Positions 5,657 through 7,452 of a stretch of DNA of 7,452 bases are shown here, piece by piece. Under the pieces are notes generated by a model. The model saw only the letters and a program-made list of their open reading frames with translations. It ran no database searches and was not told where the DNA came from. Numbering within the stretch: the first letter of the stretch is position 1; every line of letters begins with the position of its first letter. Source of the stretch: an uncultured Clostridia bacterium. Lineage in GTDB: Bacteria > Bacillota > Clostridia > Oscillospirales > Ruminococcaceae. Where the stretch lies: positions 1 through 7,452 of the forward strand of contig CALLQM010000288.1 of the NCBI GenBank assembly GCA_938014855.1, in the 5' to 3' direction. A program made the translations under genes and the position numbers.

Positions 5657-6949
5657 ATGTCTCACATTAATGAAACGGATAAGCTAAACTTAAAGCTTGC
5701 AGTGGAATGTGCAGACGCTTTTTTTATGTCAACCGGGTTAGGGTGCACGGTTTCAGATCTTGATGGAATTGTACTGCATGAAGTTGGTTATAACTGCAGA
5801 AAATGTAGTTTTTGTTCTACAGTAAAGAACCATCCTGATTCAAAGCTGACTTGTAGAAAAATACATATGTATGGGATGGCGCAGTCTGAACGCTTTGGAG
5901 GGAAATACATTTATTTTTGTCCAATGGGGTTAACCTGTTTTGTTTCCCCTATTATGGGGGAAAACGAAGGGATTGCCAAAATAACGGTAGGACCGTTGCT
6001 AATGGTAGACTATGAGGACTTTGTTCAATATGATTTAAAAGATAAGCTGCATTTAAGCGGAAAGCAGCTTGAACTTACAGAAGAATTATTACAAAAGATC
6101 CCGCGAGTTAGTCCCGAACGTGTGACCTACATGTCAAATCTCCTTTTTATGGCGGTTGGATTTTTAAACAACGTTGCAGTGTGCAATAAAATGCTGGATA
6201 CACAGAATTCTGATGCCATGCAGGGTCAGATCAGTGATTTTTTAATGCAGCTCAAAGGAAAAAATCCACACGGAGCATGTCCTTATCCTGTTAAAAAAGA
6301 GGGTGCGATGGTACAAAGCATCGCTGGTTCAGATAAGATAAATGCACAAAGGCTGTTAAATGAATTGTTAGGCAATATTTTCTTTGCTTCCGGAGGGGAT
6401 TTTGCAAAAATTAAATCCCGTGTATATGAACTGTTGGTTTTGATGTCTCGTGCGGCAATTGATGGCGGAGCAGATCCTGAACATGCACTCCGATTGAATG
6501 ACCGTTATATGACGGAAATTAACACATTAAAAACAGTAGAAGCACTATGCTTTTGGCTTGCGGACGTAATGAACAGATTTATGGAAATGGTGTTTAAGTT
6601 TTCGGATGTAAAACATGTTGACGTCATACATAAGGCAGTTCAATATACTAGGAAAAACTTTGAAAACAAGATTCTGCTTGAAGAAGTTGCCTCTCATGTA
6701 TATCTTTCTCCTTCTTATTTTAGCAAGATTTTTAAACAAGAAATGGGCTGTAATTTTAACACCTATCTGAATAATATACGCATTGAAAAAAGCAAAAAGC
6801 TATTGCTCTTAGATAATATTAAGCTCGTAGATATTGCGCACATGGTGGGTTATGAAGATCAAAGTTACTTTTCCAAGGTGTTTAAAAAACTCACTGGTGT
6901 TGCTCCATGCAAATATAAGGAGTCAAAAGGCAGAATAAAATGCAATTAA
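5657..6949 (+). CDS. PocR-domain AraC-family transcriptional regulator
   Basis: This 430-residue cytosolic regulator has two recognisable parts. Residues about 8-180 form a PocR sensory domain with its characteristic Cys-rich pattern: C47, C50 and C53 in NCRKCSFC, C66 followed by H70, then GGKYIYFCPMGLTCFVSPI (81-99) with C88 and C94. Residues about 320-425 form an AraC/XylS DNA-binding domain with two helix-turn-helices: LEEVASHVYLSPSYFSKIFK at 341-360, and VDIAHMVGYEDQSYFSKVFK at 391-410. The middle (about 185-310) is helical and not recognised. PocR domains are known from regulators of propanediol and cobalamin genes and from many regulators beside corrinoid methyltransferases; they are thought to bind small ligands. 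GGAGGGG at 5643-5649 lies 7 nt before the ATG. The corrinoid protein gene starts 21 nt after the stop, so both are probably one transcript, and a methyl-transfer operon is the likely target (inference). Confidence 0.9.
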   Translation: MSHINETDKLNLKLAVECADAFFMSTGLGCTVSDLDGIVLHEVGYNCRKCSFCSTVKNHPDSKLTCRKIHMYGMAQSERFGGKYIYFCPMGLTCFVSPIMGENEGIAKITVGPLLMVDYEDFVQYDLKDKLHLSGKQLELTEELLQKIPRVSPERVTYMSNLLFMAVGFLNNVAVCNKMLDTQNSDAMQGQISDFLMQLKGKNPHGACPYPVKKEGAMVQSIAGSDKINAQRLLNELLGNIFFASGGDFAKIKSRVYELLVLMSRAAIDGGADPEHALRLNDRYMTEINTLKTVEALCFWLADVMNRFMEMVFKFSDVKHVDVIHKAVQYTRKNFENKILLEEVASHVYLSPSYFSKIFKQEMGCNFNTYLNNIRIEKSKKLLLLDNIKLVDIAHMVGYEDQSYFSKVFKKLTGVAPCKYKESKGRIKCN

Positions 6950-6970
6950 TACAATATAGGGGGGCTTATA

Positions 6971-7452
6971 ATGAGTATTTTGGTGGAAATTTCTGAGAAC
7001 CTACAGAAGGGTAAGGCAAAAGCTGTAAAGGAACTGGTACAGAAAGCCATTGATGAAGGAATGTCTGCAAAAGATATTTTGGAGCAGGGTTTGCTTTCTG
7101 GAATGAGCGTCATTGGTGAAAAGTTTAAAAACAATGAGGTTTATGTTCCAGAGGTATTAATTGCTGCTAGAGCGATGAACAGCGGCGCAGCGCTTCTTAA
7201 ACCCTTGTTGTCTGAAGAAGGTGCGGTTGCTGCCGGTAAGGTTTGCATTGGGACCGTTAAAGGCGATTTGCATGATATCGACAAAAATCTAGTCAAAATG
7301 ATGATGGAAGGCAAAGGCCTTGAGGTGGTAGACTTGGGAACTGACGTTCCACCTGAAAAATACATACAAGTTGCGATTGACCAGGAGTGCAGCGTAATTT
7401 GTTGTTCTGCATTGCTTACCACTACAATGGGCGTTATGAAAGATGTTGTTGC
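6971..7452 (+). CDS. Corrinoid (B12-binding) methyl-carrier protein, MtbC/MttC-like (3' partial)
   Basis: The visible 160 codons begin a cytosolic corrinoid protein of the three-component methyltransferase type, which carries the methyl group between a substrate methyltransferase and a tetrahydrofolate- or CoM-linked methyltransferase. Residues 1-80 form the helical cap domain, including the signature KNNEVYVPEVLIAARAMNSG (53-72). Residues 88 onward form the Rossmann-like B12 domain, with GTVKGDLHDIDKNLVKMM (94-111), LEVVDLGTDVP (117-127) and CCSALLTTTM (144-153). The axial ligand His101 is present, but the normally conserved Gly of D-x-H-x-x-G is Asp104 (codon GAC at 7280-7282). Relatives are about 210 residues long, so roughly 50 are beyond the right edge. 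AGGGGGG at 6958-6964 lies 6 nt before the ATG. Its methyltransferase partners are probably just downstream, outside the window. The substrate cannot be told from this subunit. Confidence 0.92.
   Translation, partial: MSILVEISENLQKGKAKAVKELVQKAIDEGMSAKDILEQGLLSGMSVIGEKFKNNEVYVPEVLIAARAMNSGAALLKPLLSEEGAVAAGKVCIGTVKGDLHDIDKNLVKMMMEGKGLEVVDLGTDVPPEKYIQVAIDQECSVICCSALLTTTMGVMKDVV

Noticed and set aside
1..7452. CRISPR arrays, tRNA or rRNA genes, insertion sequences
   Set aside because: No regularly spaced repeats, tRNA-like sequence, transposase reading frames or terminal repeats were seen; nearly all the sequence is explained by metabolic and regulatory genes.

Overview
The window looks like an accessory catabolic region from an anaerobic Gram-positive bacterium, most likely in Clostridia. 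The reasons are moderately AT-rich DNA, strong AGGAGG-type ribosome binding sites before most genes, a ferredoxin-type reductase, a sigma-54 enhancer-binding regulator of the clostridial PAS/AAA+/Fis type, and a PocR-AraC regulator beside a methyltransferase-type corrinoid protein. No genus can be named from this sequence alone. All recognised genes are on the + strand.

Layout. Positions 1-581 hold the C-terminal half of a CynX/NimT-like MFS transporter. Positions 582-856 are a regulatory region with two 15-bp palindromes (TTGCAAA-N-TTTGCAA) arranged as a perfect 17-bp inverted repeat, followed about 120 bp later by a textbook -24/-12 sigma-54 promoter. Positions 857-4053 are a four-gene cluster: a PreA-like FMN/2x[4Fe-4S] reductase, a nitrilase-superfamily amidohydrolase, a DUF2848 protein and a ChrR-like cupin. 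Positions 4061-5404 encode a sigma-54 activator with PAS, AAA+ and Fis HTH parts. Its open frame covers nearly the whole PAS domain but has no ATG, GTG or TTG before position 4196. Positions 5405-5656 are a second intergenic region with an extended -10 promoter and a 20-bp-spaced direct repeat. Positions 5657-6949 encode a PocR-domain AraC-family regulator. Position 6971 to the right edge is a truncated corrinoid protein.

How the genes may work together. The upstream palindromes, the sigma-54 promoter and the activator at the end of the cluster form a self-consistent switch. The activator, perhaps sensing a substrate through its PAS domain, would bind the palindromes and turn on the cluster, and by read-through itself. 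The enzymes suggest reduction of an unsaturated cyclic or N-containing substrate (PreA-like) followed by hydrolysis of an amide or carbamoyl bond (nitrilase). DUF2848 and the cupin fill unknown steps, and the MFS protein may import the substrate. The usual partners of reductive pyrimidine degradation, PreT and dihydropyrimidinase, are absent from the window, so the substrate is open. The AraC-corrinoid pair looks like the start of a separate methyl-transfer operon, and its corrinoid protein carries an unusual Gly-to-Asp change in the B12 motif.
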